DNA of 56,966 nt from Streptacidiphilus pinicola. GTDB lineage: Bacteria; Actinomycetota; Actinomycetes; Streptomycetales; Streptomycetaceae. The notes under the pieces are model-generated. The model was not told where the DNA came from. It did not search any database and worked only from the letters and a program-made list of their open reading frames with translations. Where the stretch lies: contig NZ_QKYN01000097.1 of NCBI RefSeq assembly GCF_003258295.1, positions 1 to 56,966 on the forward strand. Reading direction: 5' to 3'. A program made the translations under genes and the position numbers. This document shows positions 18,944 through 27,537 of this stretch, piece by piece (position 1 is the first letter of the stretch; each line of letters starts with the position of its first letter).

Positions 18944-20134
18944 ATGATCACCGACGCGACCATGCCACCGCCGGCCGTCGGCGACTGGAAAACCCTGCCC
19001 GCAAAACAGCAGCCGGCTTGGGAGGATCTCGGGCTGCTGTCGGAGACCGCTGCGGAGCTGGAGACCCGGCCGGGACTGGTCGACTGGAGCGAGGTCGCCG
19101 AACTGCGGGCGCTCCTCGCCGAGGTGGCCGGCGGGAGGCTCCAGGTCGTGCAGGCGGGCGACTGCGCCGAGGATCCCACCGAGTGCGAGCCCGGGTACGT
19201 GGCGCGCAAGGTCGCGCTGCTGGACGCCCTGGCGGGTGTCATGTCGTTGCGTTCCCCGCGTCCGGTGGTCCGGATCGGCCGGATGGCCGGGCAGTTCGGC
19301 AAGCCCCGGTCCCGGCCGACCGAGACGGTCGGCGGCGTCGAGCTGCCGGTGTTCCGCGGACACCTGGTGAACAGCCCCGAGCCCGACCCCGAGCTGCGCC
19401 GGCCGGACCCGCGCCGCCTGCTGGCCGGCTACGACGCGGCGGCCGCGGCCATGGACGGCCTGCGGCTGCTCGCCGTGGCCACACCGGTCCCCGGCACGCC
19501 CGTGTGGACCAGCCACGAGGCGCTGCTGCTGGACTACGAGGGCCCGCTGCTGCGCTGCAACGACGCGGGCCTGAGCTACCTGGCCTCGACCCACTTCCCG
19601 TGGATCGGGGAGCGCACCCGGCAGCCCGAGGGGGCGCACGTCGCGCTGCTCGCGACCGTCGCCAACCCGATCGCCTGCAAGGTCGGGCCGACCATGACGG
19701 CGGACGAACTGCTGCGGCTCTGCGCCCTGCTCGATCCGCGGCGCGAGGCGGGCCGGCTCACGCTGATCGCCCGCATGGGCGCCGACGCGGTGTCAGAGCG
19801 GCTGCCCGCCCTGGTGACCGCCGTCCGCGAGGCCGGGCACCCCGTCATCTGGCTCACCGACCCGATGCACGGCAACACCGTGGCGGGGCCGGACGGGCTG
19901 AAGACCCGGCTGGTGGAGACCGTCGTCCGTGAGGTCGAGGGCTTCCAGGAGGCACTCGCGTCCGTGGGCGCGGTGGCCGGTGGAATTCACCTGGAAACCA
20001 CCCCGGACGAGGTGACGGAATGCGCTCACGACGCGACGCAGATTTCGCGGGTGAGTGAGAAGTACACGAGTTTCTGCGACCCGCGTCTCAACCCGTCACA
20101 GGCGCTGCGGGTCGCCTCGGTCTGGCGCGGCTGA
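18944..20134 (+). CDS. Class II 3-deoxy-D-arabino-heptulosonate 7-phosphate synthase
   Basis: The 396-residue enzyme condenses PEP and erythrose 4-phosphate, the entry to the shikimate pathway. Class II markers are seen: QAGDCAED with the metal cysteine near 74, GRMAGQFGKPRS (PEP/E4P binding, about 107-118), DPMHGN (His ligand), GGIHLE (Glu ligand) and FCDPRLN (Asp ligand). It is shorter than the housekeeping AroG type (about 450-460), like DAHP synthases of secondary-metabolite clusters. The ATG at 18944 has a GGAGG site; an in-frame GTG at 18860 is less likely. It heads a four-gene operon and probably boosts chorismate supply. Confidence 0.94.
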   Translation: MITDATMPPPAVGDWKTLPAKQQPAWEDLGLLSETAAELETRPGLVDWSEVAELRALLAEVAGGRLQVVQAGDCAEDPTECEPGYVARKVALLDALAGVMSLRSPRPVVRIGRMAGQFGKPRSRPTETVGGVELPVFRGHLVNSPEPDPELRRPDPRRLLAGYDAAAAAMDGLRLLAVATPVPGTPVWTSHEALLLDYEGPLLRCNDAGLSYLASTHFPWIGERTRQPEGAHVALLATVANPIACKVGPTMTADELLRLCALLDPRREAGRLTLIARMGADAVSERLPALVTAVREAGHPVIWLTDPMHGNTVAGPDGLKTRLVETVVREVEGFQEALASVGAVAGGIHLETTPDEVTECAHDATQISRVSEKYTSFCDPRLNPSQALRVASVWRG

Positions 20135-20186
20135 TTTCCCCGCCGCACAGAATTCGTTTTGATCACCCTCCAGAGCTGGGGTCGCC

Positions 20187-20978
20187 ATGAACGGGATGGA
20201 GAACAAGGTCGCGCTGGTCACCGGAGCCGCCGGCGGGATCGGTGAGGCCGTGGTCAGGGCGCTCGCCGGGCTGGGCGTCGCGGTGGCGCTGGTCGACCGG
20301 AACCGGGAGCGGCTGGAGGTCCTGGCCAAGGACCTGCGCCGGGACGGCAGACGGGCCGAGCCCCTCCCCGCCGACGTCACGGACAGCGCGGAGGTCGAAG
20401 CCGCGGTCTCCGAGGCGGAGCGGCGGCTCGGCGGCCTCGACTACCTGGTGAACGCGGCCGGGGTGCTGCGCACCGGGGAGGCCAGGGAGCTGAGCGACAG
20501 CGACTGGTCGGCCACCTTCGCGGTGAACACCACCGGGGTGTTCTTCGTCTCCCGGGCCGTGGTCAACCGCATGGTGGCCCGCGGTTCCGGCGGGGTGATC
20601 GTGACGGTGGCCTCGAACGCGGCCGGCACCGCCCGGATGGAGATGTCCGCGTACGCGGCCTCCAAGGCCGCGGCCACCATGTTCACCAAGTGCCTCGGGC
20701 TGGAGGTCGCCAGGTTCGGCATCCGCTGCAACGTGGTGGCCCCGGGCTCGACCGACACGCCGATGCTCACCGCCCTGTGGGAGGACGGCGGGGACGACGA
20801 CGCCCTGCGCGCCTCCATCGACGGGGTCGCCTCGGCCTACCGGGTCGGGATCCCGCTGGGCCGGATCGCCCGGCCCGAGCACATCGCGGACGCGGTGCTG
20901 TTCCTGCTCTCGGAGCAGGCCGCACACATCACCATGCACGACCTCACCGTCGACGGCGGCGCCGCACTGGGTCACTGA
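20187..20978 (+). CDS. EntA/DhbA-like short-chain dehydrogenase (probable DHHA dehydrogenase)
   Basis: This 263-residue classical SDR has the cofactor motif TGAAGGIG (12-19), NAAG near 87, and catalytic Tyr156 and Lys160 in YAASK. The EntA/DhbA hallmark [13 protein letters not shown] follows. EntA enzymes oxidise 2,3-dihydro-2,3-dihydroxybenzoate. Placed before PhzD- and PhzE-like genes, the likely substrate is the amino analogue trans-2,3-dihydro-3-hydroxyanthranilate, giving 3-hydroxyanthranilate with NADH. The gene lies 52 bases after the DAHP synthase gene and 65 before the isochorismatase gene. The alternative is true 2,3-DHB formation, which the PhzE-type partner makes unlikely. Confidence 0.88.
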   Translation: MNGMENKVALVTGAAGGIGEAVVRALAGLGVAVALVDRNRERLEVLAKDLRRDGRRAEPLPADVTDSAEVEAAVSEAERRLGGLDYLVNAAGVLRTGEARELSDSDWSATFAVNTTGVFFVSRAVVNRMVARGSGGVIVTVASNAAGTARMEMSAYAASKAAATMFTKCLGLEVARFGIRCNVVAPGSTDTPMLTALWEDGGDDDALRASIDGVASAYRVGIPLGRIARPEHIADAVLFLLSEQAAHITMHDLTVDGGAALGH

Positions 20979-21043
20979 CCGGCAGACGCGGGCCCGCGCC
21001 GTCGGGCCCGCGTCGACCACCGAAACCCAAGAGGAGAACTCGC

Positions 21044-21679
21044 ATGGCCATCCCCGAGATCGCCCCGTACCCGATGCCCGAGCAGGGCGACTTCCCCGAG
21101 TCCGTCGCGCAGTGGACGGTCGACCCCGACCGCGCGGTGCTGCTCGTCCACGACATGCAGAAGTACTTCCTGGCCCCGTTCCCGGCCGGTGAGTCCCCCG
21201 TGACGGACCTGGTCCGGAACGCCACCCTGCTGCGCGAGCGGTGCGCCGAGCTCGGCGTCCCGGTCGCCTACACCGCGCAGCCGGGCGGCATGACGCCCGA
21301 GCAGCGGGGGCTGCTCAAGGACTTCTGGGGTCCCGGGATGACCGTCTCCCCCGAGCACCGCCAGGTGGTCGACCCGATCCGGCCGACCGAGGGCGACCTG
21401 GTCCTCACCAAGTGGCGGTACAGCGCCTTCCACCGCAGCCCGCTGCGGGAGTTCATGGCGGACCGGGGCCGCGACCAGCTCGTCGTCTGCGGCGTGTACG
21501 CCCATGTGGGTGTGCTGATGACCGCCTGCGACGCGTTCTCCCTGGACATCCAGCCCTTCCTGGTCGCCGACGCCGTCGCGGACTTCTCCCTCGAGTACCA
21601 CCACTCGGCGCTGCGGTACGCGGCGGAGCGCTGCGCGATGACGGTGACCACCAAGACCGTTCTGAACCAACTCGGTTGA
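21044..21679 (+). CDS. phzD: PhzD-like isochorismatase (ADIC hydrolase)
   Basis: The 211-residue protein follows PhzD closely: [10 protein letters not shown] start, [11 protein letters not shown] with catalytic Asp37, [13 protein letters not shown] with Lys123, and [16 protein letters not shown] followed by [15 protein letters not shown]. PhzD cleaves pyruvate from 2-amino-2-deoxyisochorismate to give trans-2,3-dihydro-3-hydroxyanthranilate (DHHA). There is no aryl-carrier domain, so it is not an EntB-type siderophore fusion. GAGGAG precedes the ATG at 21044. It lies 37 bases upstream of the PhzE-like gene, which makes its substrate. Confidence 0.93.
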   Translation: MAIPEIAPYPMPEQGDFPESVAQWTVDPDRAVLLVHDMQKYFLAPFPAGESPVTDLVRNATLLRERCAELGVPVAYTAQPGGMTPEQRGLLKDFWGPGMTVSPEHRQVVDPIRPTEGDLVLTKWRYSAFHRSPLREFMADRGRDQLVVCGVYAHVGVLMTACDAFSLDIQPFLVADAVADFSLEYHHSALRYAAERCAMTVTTKTVLNQLG

Positions 21680-21716
21680 CGACCGTGCCGGACCGACTCA
21701 CAAGGAGGGAAAGGAC

Positions 21717-23690
21717 ATGACGGACAGTCCGGAACACGCACGGGGCGCTCTGCTGGAGCGGATCCTGGCCGGCTCCTGGGACCAGGTGCCCGCCTTCGCC
21801 CTGCTCCACCGTCCGGAGACGGGCCGGGCGGACACGGTCGACCTGCTCGTCGGCGAGGTGGCCGAGGTGGCCGCGCTGTCCGACATCCCGCTGCGGACGG
21901 ACGGGGCGGACAAGGCGGCGGGGACCGGCAGGGTCGAGCACGAGGTGCTGGCGCTGATCCCCTACCGGCAGATCGCCGAGCGCGGCTTCGCGGCCACGGA
22001 CGACGGCTCGCCGCTGCTGGCCCTGTCCGTGCACGCGCAGGAGACGCTCCCGCTGCCCTGGCTGCTGGACCACCTGCCGCAGGCGCAGATCGCGCTCTCC
22101 GGCGGCGACTTCGACGTGGCCGACACCGACTACGCCGAGACCGTCCGGCAGATCATCCGCGAGGAGATCGGCCGGGGCGAGGGCGCCAACTTCGTGATCC
22201 GGCGCTCGTTCGTCGCCGACATCACCAACTGGTCGGTCGCGGCGGCCCTCACGTTCTTCCGCCGACTGCTCGAACACGAGCGCGGCGCCTACTGGACCTT
22301 CGTGGTGCACACCGGTGACCGGACCTTCGTCGGCGCGACGCCGGAGCGGCACGTCAGCCTCGCCGAAGGCGTGGCCGTGATGAACCCGATCAGCGGCACC
22401 TACCGCTACCCGGTCACCGGACCGACCCTGTGGGGCGTGCTCTCCTTCCTCGCCGACCCGAAGGAGGCGGGTGAGCTCTACATGGTCGTCGACGAGGAGC
22501 TCAAGATGATGGCCCGGATCAGCCCCGCCGGGGTGCGCGTCCGGGGTCCGCACCTGATGCAGATGGCGCGGCTGGCCCACACCGAGTACTTCATCGAGGG
22601 TGAGACGACGCGCGACGTCCGCGACATCCTGCGCGAGACGCTGTTCGCCCCGACCGTCACCGGCAGCCCGCTCGAGAGCGCGGCCAAGGTGATCCGCCGT
22701 CACGAGCCGCAGGGCCGTGGCTACTACAGCGGAGTGATGGCGCTCATCGGCCGCGACGCCGAGGGCGGGCGCACCCTCGACTCGTCCATCCTGATCCGGA
22801 CGGCCGACATCGACGCCACCGGCCGGGTCCGCATCGGCGTCGGCGCGACGCTGGTGCGCGACTCGGATCCGGACTCGGAGGTGGCCGAGACGCGGGCCAA
22901 GGCGGCCGGGCTGCTCGCCGCCCTCCGGGGCGGCGGCGCGTACCTCGAGGCACCCGGGCTGCCGACGGAGGCGGAGCGCGCCGCGGCGCAGGCCCCGGAT
23001 CTGTCCGAACACCCCGAGGTGCTGCGGGCGTTGGCGGCGCGGAACGACGCGCTCGCACCGTTCTGGCTGGAGTCCGCCCAGGAGCGCCGGCGTCCGCTGC
23101 CGCTGCTGGAGGGCCGGCGGGTGCTGATCGTCGACGCCGAGGACACGTTCACGGCGATGTGGGACCAGCAACTGCGGTCGCTCGGGCTCGACGTGACGGT
23201 CCGGCGCTTCGACGAGGAGTACTGGCCCAACGGCTACGACCTGGTGGTGCTGGGCCCGGGTCCGGGTGACCCGCAGGAGCTGGACCACCCCAAGATCGCG
23301 CACCTGCGGGGCGTCACGCGCCGGCTGCTGAGGACCGGGACGCCGTTCCTGTCGGTCTGCCTCAGCCACCAGGTGCTCTGCACCGTGCTCGGCTTCGACC
23401 TGGTCCGCCGCGAGCGGCCCAACCAGGGCGTGCAGAAGAAGATCGATCTCTTCGGCCGCACCCAGCTCGTCGGCTTCTACAACACCTTCGCCGGGCGCAG
23501 CGACGCCGACGTGGTGGAGACGGACGGCCCGGCGGGCACCGTCCGGGTGTGCCGCGACCCGGAGACCGGGCAGATCCACGCGCTGCGCGGAGAGGGATTC
23601 CGCTCCGTGCAGTTCCACCCCGAATCGGTGCTGAGCCAGGACGGCCTGAGCATCATCACCGACATGCTGACCTGTCTCCTGGGTGGCTGA
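21717..23690 (+). CDS. phzE: PhzE-like 2-amino-2-deoxyisochorismate synthase
   Basis: A 657-residue fusion. The chorismate-utilising domain (about 100-420) shows GATPERHVSL, MNPISGTYRYP and EELKMMARISP, and is followed by a class I glutamine amidotransferase domain (about 460-655). The amidotransferase has nucleophile Cys548 in VCLSHQ and His/Glu in QFHPESVLS. QKKIDLFGR is typical of PhzE rather than TrpE/G. The enzyme makes ADIC from chorismate using glutamine ammonia. Phenazine genes phzF, phzA/B and phzG are absent, so DHHA must go elsewhere. AAGGAGG precedes the start, and a perfect hairpin follows the stop. Confidence 0.93.
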   Translation: MTDSPEHARGALLERILAGSWDQVPAFALLHRPETGRADTVDLLVGEVAEVAALSDIPLRTDGADKAAGTGRVEHEVLALIPYRQIAERGFAATDDGSPLLALSVHAQETLPLPWLLDHLPQAQIALSGGDFDVADTDYAETVRQIIREEIGRGEGANFVIRRSFVADITNWSVAAALTFFRRLLEHERGAYWTFVVHTGDRTFVGATPERHVSLAEGVAVMNPISGTYRYPVTGPTLWGVLSFLADPKEAGELYMVVDEELKMMARISPAGVRVRGPHLMQMARLAHTEYFIEGETTRDVRDILRETLFAPTVTGSPLESAAKVIRRHEPQGRGYYSGVMALIGRDAEGGRTLDSSILIRTADIDATGRVRIGVGATLVRDSDPDSEVAETRAKAAGLLAALRGGGAYLEAPGLPTEAERAAAQAPDLSEHPEVLRALAARNDALAPFWLESAQERRRPLPLLEGRRVLIVDAEDTFTAMWDQQLRSLGLDVTVRRFDEEYWPNGYDLVVLGPGPGDPQELDHPKIAHLRGVTRRLLRTGTPFLSVCLSHQVLCTVLGFDLVRRERPNQGVQKKIDLFGRTQLVGFYNTFAGRSDADVVETDGPAGTVRVCRDPETGQIHALRGEGFRSVQFHPESVLSQDGLSIITDMLTCLLGG

Positions 23691-23710
23691 CCTCCCCGCA
23701 GCCGCCCCCC

Positions 23711-23749
23711 GCGGGCGCGGACCGTTCTCCCCAGCCGGTCCGCGCCCGC
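23711..23749. terminator. Bidirectional hairpin between phzE-like and tetR genes
   Basis: A perfect 14-base stem (23711-23724 with 23736-23749, GCGGGCGCGGACCG and its complement) with an 11-base loop lies 20 bases past the PhzE-like stop. It ends both convergent transcripts. Confidence 0.8.
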
Positions 23750-23782
23750 CCGTTCAGGACGTTCCGCTCAGGACGCCGCGGT

Positions 23783-24427
23783 TCAGGACGCCGGTCGCGC
23801 GGCGGTCCTGGCGGCCACCCGGGACGAGCCGCCGGGGTCGAGCGTCAGCAACCGCTCCGGGGTCACCAGGCCGGGCAGCAGCAGCTTCCACCACGCGGTG
23901 ATGCGCTCCAGCAGGTCGGCCCGGCCGGCCAGCACCTGCGAGGTGAGCTGGATTCCGGTGAACGACGCGGTGACGACCGCCGCCGCCTGGTCCAGGTCCA
24001 GGCCGGGGAGCAGGTCGCCGGCCTCCTCGGCACGCTGCAGCAGCTGTCGGGCCATGTCGATGAAGACCCGCCAGGGCTCCACGTCCGGCGCCTCGAAGGC
24101 GCCGTGCTCGATGACGAGGCGGACCGTGGCCCGGATGAAGGGATCGTCCAGCAGCGCCCGCGCGTAGGCCACGCTGACGTCGATCACCGCCTGGAACCCC
24201 GGCGCCGACCAGTCCACCTGCTCGGCCCAGGTCGACTGCTCCGCAATGACGGCGTGGGCCAACTCCTCCTTGGAGGCGAAGTGGAAGTACACCGCCCCCT
24301 TGGTCAGCCCCGCGACCGAGAGGATCTCCGACATCGTCGCGGCCGCGAAGCCGCGCCGGTCGAACACCTCGGCCGCTGCGCGAAGCACCTCCTGACGAGT
24401 GCGGACTGCCCGCTCCTGCCTGGCCAT
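23783..24427 (-). CDS. TetR-family gamma-butyrolactone receptor homologue (ArpA/ScbR type)
   Basis: The 214-residue regulator has an N-terminal HTH: RQEVLRAAAEVFDRRGFAAA, SEILSVAGLTKGAVYFHF and SKEELAHAVI (about 8-60). That is the motif set of A-factor receptor proteins. The ligand domain contains EPWRVF, possibly the tryptophan that contacts the ligand in this family. The start at 24427 (MARQERAVRTRQ) follows GGGGCGA; a longer frame from 24496 would run over the operator. It is transcribed divergently from the AfsA-like gene, with an operator-like site about 35 bases upstream. It probably represses itself and the synthase until butyrolactone binds. Confidence 0.9.
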   Translation of the reverse strand: MARQERAVRTRQEVLRAAAEVFDRRGFAAATMSEILSVAGLTKGAVYFHFASKEELAHAVIAEQSTWAEQVDWSAPGFQAVIDVSVAYARALLDDPFIRATVRLVIEHGAFEAPDVEPWRVFIDMARQLLQRAEEAGDLLPGLDLDQAAAVVTASFTGIQLTSQVLAGRADLLERITAWWKLLLPGLVTPERLLTLDPGGSSRVAARTAARPAS

Positions 24428-24461
24428 TGATCGCCCCATGTTCCCTGTCGTGCCCCTGGAA

Positions 24462-24481
24462 AAAAACCGACCGGGTGGTAC
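24462..24481. promoter_or_regulatory. Operator-like site 1 (ARE type) between tetR and afsA homologues
   Basis: AAAAACCGACCGGGTGGTAC (24462-24481) has an imperfect dyad and the core AAACC-N8-GGT. It resembles autoregulatory elements bound by butyrolactone receptors (ArpA/ScbR/FarA type). It lies about 35 bases upstream of the TetR gene start and 161 upstream of the AfsA-like start. Confidence 0.6.
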
Positions 24482-24597
24482 TCTACCCTGGCTCACGTTG
24501 AATTGGTGCGCGATGCGAGTGACGCCGAGGTCAGGGAGAACCTACGGCGAGGCACTGCTCTTCACCGGCTGGTTTCTTCCCGGCCACCGAACGCATC

Positions 24598-24618
24598 CCG
24601 GGCCGTCCGACGGCCCGG
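24598..24618. repeat. Perfect 10-base inverted repeat in the afsA-like leader
   Basis: Arms 24598-24607 and 24609-24618 (CCGGGCCGTC and GACGGCCCGG) are perfectly complementary around one central base. The repeat sits 23 bases before the AfsA-like ATG, close to the ribosome site. It could be a second operator or an mRNA structure; the 1-base centre favours a protein site. Confidence 0.55.
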
Positions 24619-24641
24619 ACAACACTGCTTCTGGGGGAAAA

Positions 24642-25619
24642 ATGAGCACATTGCTAGACAGCCCCTTGCGCCCAACCCCGGTCCAGCTCGTCGAGGACGG
24701 CCCGGACCCGGACCTCCACCAGCAAACCGTGCCCCGGCGGCTGGTTCACCGCGCCTCCGTGTCGGAGGTGCTCATCACCGGCTGGCGCCGGGTCGGGGCC
24801 GACCGGTTCCTGGTCGGCGCCCAGTGGCCGCGCGGCCACAGCTTCTACGCCCCGGTCGAGGAGGTGCACGACCCGCTGATCGTCGCGGAGACCCTGCGCC
24901 AGGCGGCCCTCCTCCTCTCGCACGTGGCCTACGAGATCCCGCTGGACCACGCGTTCCTGATGCAGGACATGTCCTTCCAGGTCGACCCCGGCAAACTGGG
25001 CGTCGGCGCGGGACCGACCGACGTGACGATCGGCATCACCGGCCGCGACATCCGCCGCCGCCGCTCGGTCGTCTCCGCCATGCGCTACGACTTCGCCTTC
25101 TACCGGGGACACGAGCACGTGGGCGGCGGGGGCGGCGCCTTCGAGAGCGTCTCCCCCCAGGCCTACGCCCGGCTGCGCGGCGACGCCTTCGAACGGCACG
25201 TCATGAGCGCGCCCCTGCAGTACGACGGACGGCTCGGCCACCGGGTCCGGGACTCCGTCCTGGCGCCCACGGCCACCCGGTACCGCTGGGTGATCGAGGC
25301 CGACCGCCGGCACCCGGTGCTCTTCGACCACCCCGTCGACCACCTGCCCGGCATGGTGCTGGTGGAGGCGATGCGTCAGGCGGCGAAGGTCGTCACCGGC
25401 CGCCGGCTCGACGGCCCCTTCGGCCTCGACGTCTCCTTCGCCAAGTACGCAGAGCTCGACCGGCCCGTCTTCGTCCAGGCCACCCCCGGGCAGCCGCGCG
25501 AGAACGGCGACCGCGTGGTGCGCGTCGAGGTCGAGCAGGACGGCGAGACCGTCGCCCAAGGCGTGCTGGACATCCGGGCGCTGCCCGGAGCGGCCGAGCC
25601 AAGAGGCCAGGAGCGATGA
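24642..25619 (+). CDS. afsA: AfsA-family gamma-butyrolactone synthase
   Basis: The 325-residue protein has two hot-dog-like AfsA repeats. The first carries RQAALLLSHVAYEIP and FLMQDMSF (about 85-115). The second carries VDHLPGMVLVEAMRQAAK (about 230-248) with the late FGLDVSFAKYAELD. AfsA enzymes join glycerone phosphate with a beta-ketoacyl chain to start butyrolactone signal synthesis. The ATG at 24642 follows GGGGGAAA. The stop overlaps the SDR gene as ATGA. The divergent tetR gene and operator-like site make a standard signal/receptor pair. The acyl group cannot be predicted, and gamma-butenolide or methylenomycin-furan signals are also possible for AfsA homologues. Confidence 0.93.
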   Translation: MSTLLDSPLRPTPVQLVEDGPDPDLHQQTVPRRLVHRASVSEVLITGWRRVGADRFLVGAQWPRGHSFYAPVEEVHDPLIVAETLRQAALLLSHVAYEIPLDHAFLMQDMSFQVDPGKLGVGAGPTDVTIGITGRDIRRRRSVVSAMRYDFAFYRGHEHVGGGGGAFESVSPQAYARLRGDAFERHVMSAPLQYDGRLGHRVRDSVLAPTATRYRWVIEADRRHPVLFDHPVDHLPGMVLVEAMRQAAKVVTGRRLDGPFGLDVSFAKYAELDRPVFVQATPGQPRENGDRVVRVEVEQDGETVAQGVLDIRALPGAAEPRGQER

Positions 25620-26632
25620 GCTCCCGGATCCTGCTGACGGGCGGCTCCGGTTTCGTGGGCAGCCATGTGTTAGGCCTTCTGCAAGCGGGCGGCGACCGGG
25701 TACGGGTCCTGCGCCACCGGCGCGGACTCCCCGGTGCCGCTCGCACCGGCCTCTTAGAGGTCGTCACCGGCGACCTTCGTGACGCCGGCTCCCTGCACGG
25801 CGTCTGCGACGGTGTCGGCACCGTGCTCCACCTCGCCGTCCAGATCGGCGGGGCCCCGGAAACCTGCCGGCAGGTCAACGAGTTGGGCACCGCCGCACTG
25901 CTGGCGGAGGCCCGGCGCGCGGGGGTGCGGCGGTTCGTGGCGCTCAGCACCACGGCGGTGTACCGGGACGGCGTCCACCGCGGCGCCGGCGAAAACCTGC
26001 TCCCCCTCGACCCCCACTCGGCCACCAGCAGGACCCGACTGGCCGCCGAGCGACGGGTGGTGGCGGCGGACGGGATCGTGCTCCGCCCCCACCTGGTCTA
26101 CGGGACAGGCGACCGCTGGGTGATCCCCGCGCTCGTCGAGCTCCTGAGCCACGTCCCGCGCTGGGTCGGCGGCGGCCGGGCCCGCGTCTCGGTGATCGCC
26201 GTGGAGGACCTGGCCCGCCACCTGGTGGCTCTGGCCCGAACTCCCTGGGATCCGACGCCCGGTGGCGAGATCTACCACGCCTGCGAGCCCGAACCCGTCC
26301 GGATCCGGTATCTGGCGAGGCTGGTGGCGGCGGAGTTGGGCCTCGCGCTGCCGGCGGGGGAGATCACGGCGGCCGACGCGCTCGCCCTGCTGCCGGACGA
26401 CGAGGCCGAGTTGTGGCAGCGGCGGCTCAGTCTGCTCGGCGTGGACCACTGGTACGACGGCAGGCGGCTGTGGCAGCGGACCGGCGTGCCGCCGAGCCCG
26501 GCCACGGCCGAACGGTTCAACCGGCACGCGGCTTGGTACCGAGGGCAGTTGGGATGTTCGGGCGCGGTGCCGCAGCGCGCCGGGCCCGCGGTTCAGCCGC
26601 CCCTGGAGGGTCGGCTGGGCTCGGCGGCGTGA
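25616..26632 (+). CDS. NAD-dependent epimerase/dehydratase (extended SDR) with two TTA codons
   Basis: The 338-residue protein shows extended-SDR features: LLTGGSGFVGSHVLGLL (5-21), GDLRD near 51, LHLAVQ near 72, ALSTTAVY near 115, LRPHLVYGTGD near 160. The usual YxxxK active site aligns with TSRTR, so Tyr and Lys seem replaced by Thr and Arg. The ATGA overlap with the AfsA-like gene implies a shared role in signal maturation, as seen for SDR partners of AfsA. Codons 19 (25670-25672) and 47 (25754-25756) are TTA, so translation should need the bldA leucyl-tRNA. The 3' end overlaps the convergent tetR gene by 40 bases. Confidence 0.87.
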   Translation: MSSRILLTGGSGFVGSHVLGLLQAGGDRVRVLRHRRGLPGAARTGLLEVVTGDLRDAGSLHGVCDGVGTVLHLAVQIGGAPETCRQVNELGTAALLAEARRAGVRRFVALSTTAVYRDGVHRGAGENLLPLDPHSATSRTRLAAERRVVAADGIVLRPHLVYGTGDRWVIPALVELLSHVPRWVGGGRARVSVIAVEDLARHLVALARTPWDPTPGGEIYHACEPEPVRIRYLARLVAAELGLALPAGEITAADALALLPDDEAELWQRRLSLLGVDHWYDGRRLWQRTGVPPSPATAERFNRHAAWYRGQLGCSGAVPQRAGPAVQPPLEGRLGSAA

Positions 26633-27354
26633 GCCGCCCGCGCAAGCCGGCCCTGGCCGGGCAGCAGCGACGCGACACCGCTGCTGCCCGGCCTTCCGTG
26701 TGCCTGGAGGTCGGACACCCGCTCGGCGGGGACCAGCGCGGGCAGGACGGCCTGCCAGACCTGCTCCAGGCGACGCCCGCTGAGCCAGACCCGGTCCTGT
26801 CGGGCGAGGACCTCGAAGCCGGTGGTGGCGCCCGCGAGCACCGACGCCACCTCGTCGACCGGTACGCCGGGCCGCAGTTCGCCGGCGGCGGCGGCCAGGG
26901 CCAGCTGCCGGTGGACCAGCCGCGCCCAGGCCGGACGGGGCGAGCGGCTCCACACCTCGTCCGACGCCGTACCGGACTGCGTCTCAACGAGGAGCGACGC
27001 GCCCGGACGCCGCTCCTCGGTGAGACGCAGTCCGGCCCGGAAGACCAGGTCCTCGTCCAGCCGCCGGGCCAGCCCGTGACACAGGTCGATCAGGTACTGG
27101 ACGGCCGGCCCGCCGGGCTGCCGCGCGGCGCGCACGACCTGGCGCAGGCGCTCCCGGGACTCGGCCATGACGGCGGCCGCGAGCTGCTCCTTCGAGTCGA
27201 AGTGGAAATAGAGCGCCCCCTTGGAGACCCCGGCGAGCTGCGTGATGACGACCAGGCTCGCGTCCGCGAACCCGACGTCGTCGAAGCAGGCCGCGGCCGC
27301 CTCCACGAGGAGCAGCCGGGTGCGCTCGGCCCGGTCTTGGCGATGGTGCGTCAT
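26593..27354 (-). CDS. Second TetR-family butyrolactone receptor-like regulator
   Basis: The 253-residue protein has an HTH of the ArpA type: RTRLLLVEAAAACFDDVGFA, ITQLAGVSKGALYFHFDSKEQLAAAVM (about 12-58 in two adjoining stretches). The C-terminal domain has PAWARLVHRQLALAAAAGEL and ends in a Ser/Arg/Gly-rich tail. The start at 27354 (MTHHRQDRAERTR) follows GGGAGAAG. Two operator-like sites lie upstream, shared with the divergent transposase-like gene. It may be a pseudo-receptor that responds to other ligands, or the second true receptor; sequence alone does not decide. It converges on and overlaps the SDR gene. Confidence 0.88.
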   Translation of the reverse strand: MTHHRQDRAERTRLLLVEAAAACFDDVGFADASLVVITQLAGVSKGALYFHFDSKEQLAAAVMAESRERLRQVVRAARQPGGPAVQYLIDLCHGLARRLDEDLVFRAGLRLTEERRPGASLLVETQSGTASDEVWSRSPRPAWARLVHRQLALAAAAGELRPGVPVDEVASVLAGATTGFEVLARQDRVWLSGRRLEQVWQAVLPALVPAERVSDLQAHGRPGSSGVASLLPGQGRLARAAHAAEPSRPSRGG

Positions 27355-27443
27355 CACTTCTCCCATGTATCGAGGCAACACCGCTGTGTAGCGAGGCCAC
27401 ATGGAGGCTGCCTTGAGACGGAGTGGAGGCGAGCATCAGTTTA

Positions 27444-27463
27444 ACAAACCAACCAAGCGGTTT
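27444..27463. promoter_or_regulatory. Operator-like site 2 (ARE type)
   Basis: ACAAACCAACCAAGCGGTTT (27444-27463) contains AAACC-N8-GGTTT, five-base perfect arms 8 bases apart. It closely fits the published style of butyrolactone-receptor boxes as I recall it. It lies about 90 bases upstream of the second tetR gene, within the 257-base divergent region. Confidence 0.65.
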
Positions 27464-27537
27464 AAGGCAAGCGCTGGTGACGGGGACACCCGCAGGTCCC
27501 GGGGAACGACCAGGTCATATTCGAACTGACAGAGTAT

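Noticed and set aside
20187-23690. A catechol siderophore (2,3-dihydroxybenzoate) operon based on the EntA-like and isochorismatase genes.
   Set aside because: The synthase is a PhzE-type amidotransferase fusion rather than an EntC-type isochorismate synthase, the isochorismatase lacks an aryl-carrier domain, and there is no EntE, NRPS or siderophore transport gene.
20187-23690. A phenazine gene cluster.
   Set aside because: PhzD and PhzE homologues are present but PhzF, PhzA/B and PhzG are not, and an EntA-like dehydrogenase diverts DHHA.
25860-25875. A fourth AAACC-N8-GGT match (AAACCTGCCGGCAGGT) within the SDR gene.
   Set aside because: It is inside coding sequence, and the codons fully explain the bases; the GC-rich palindrome may be chance.
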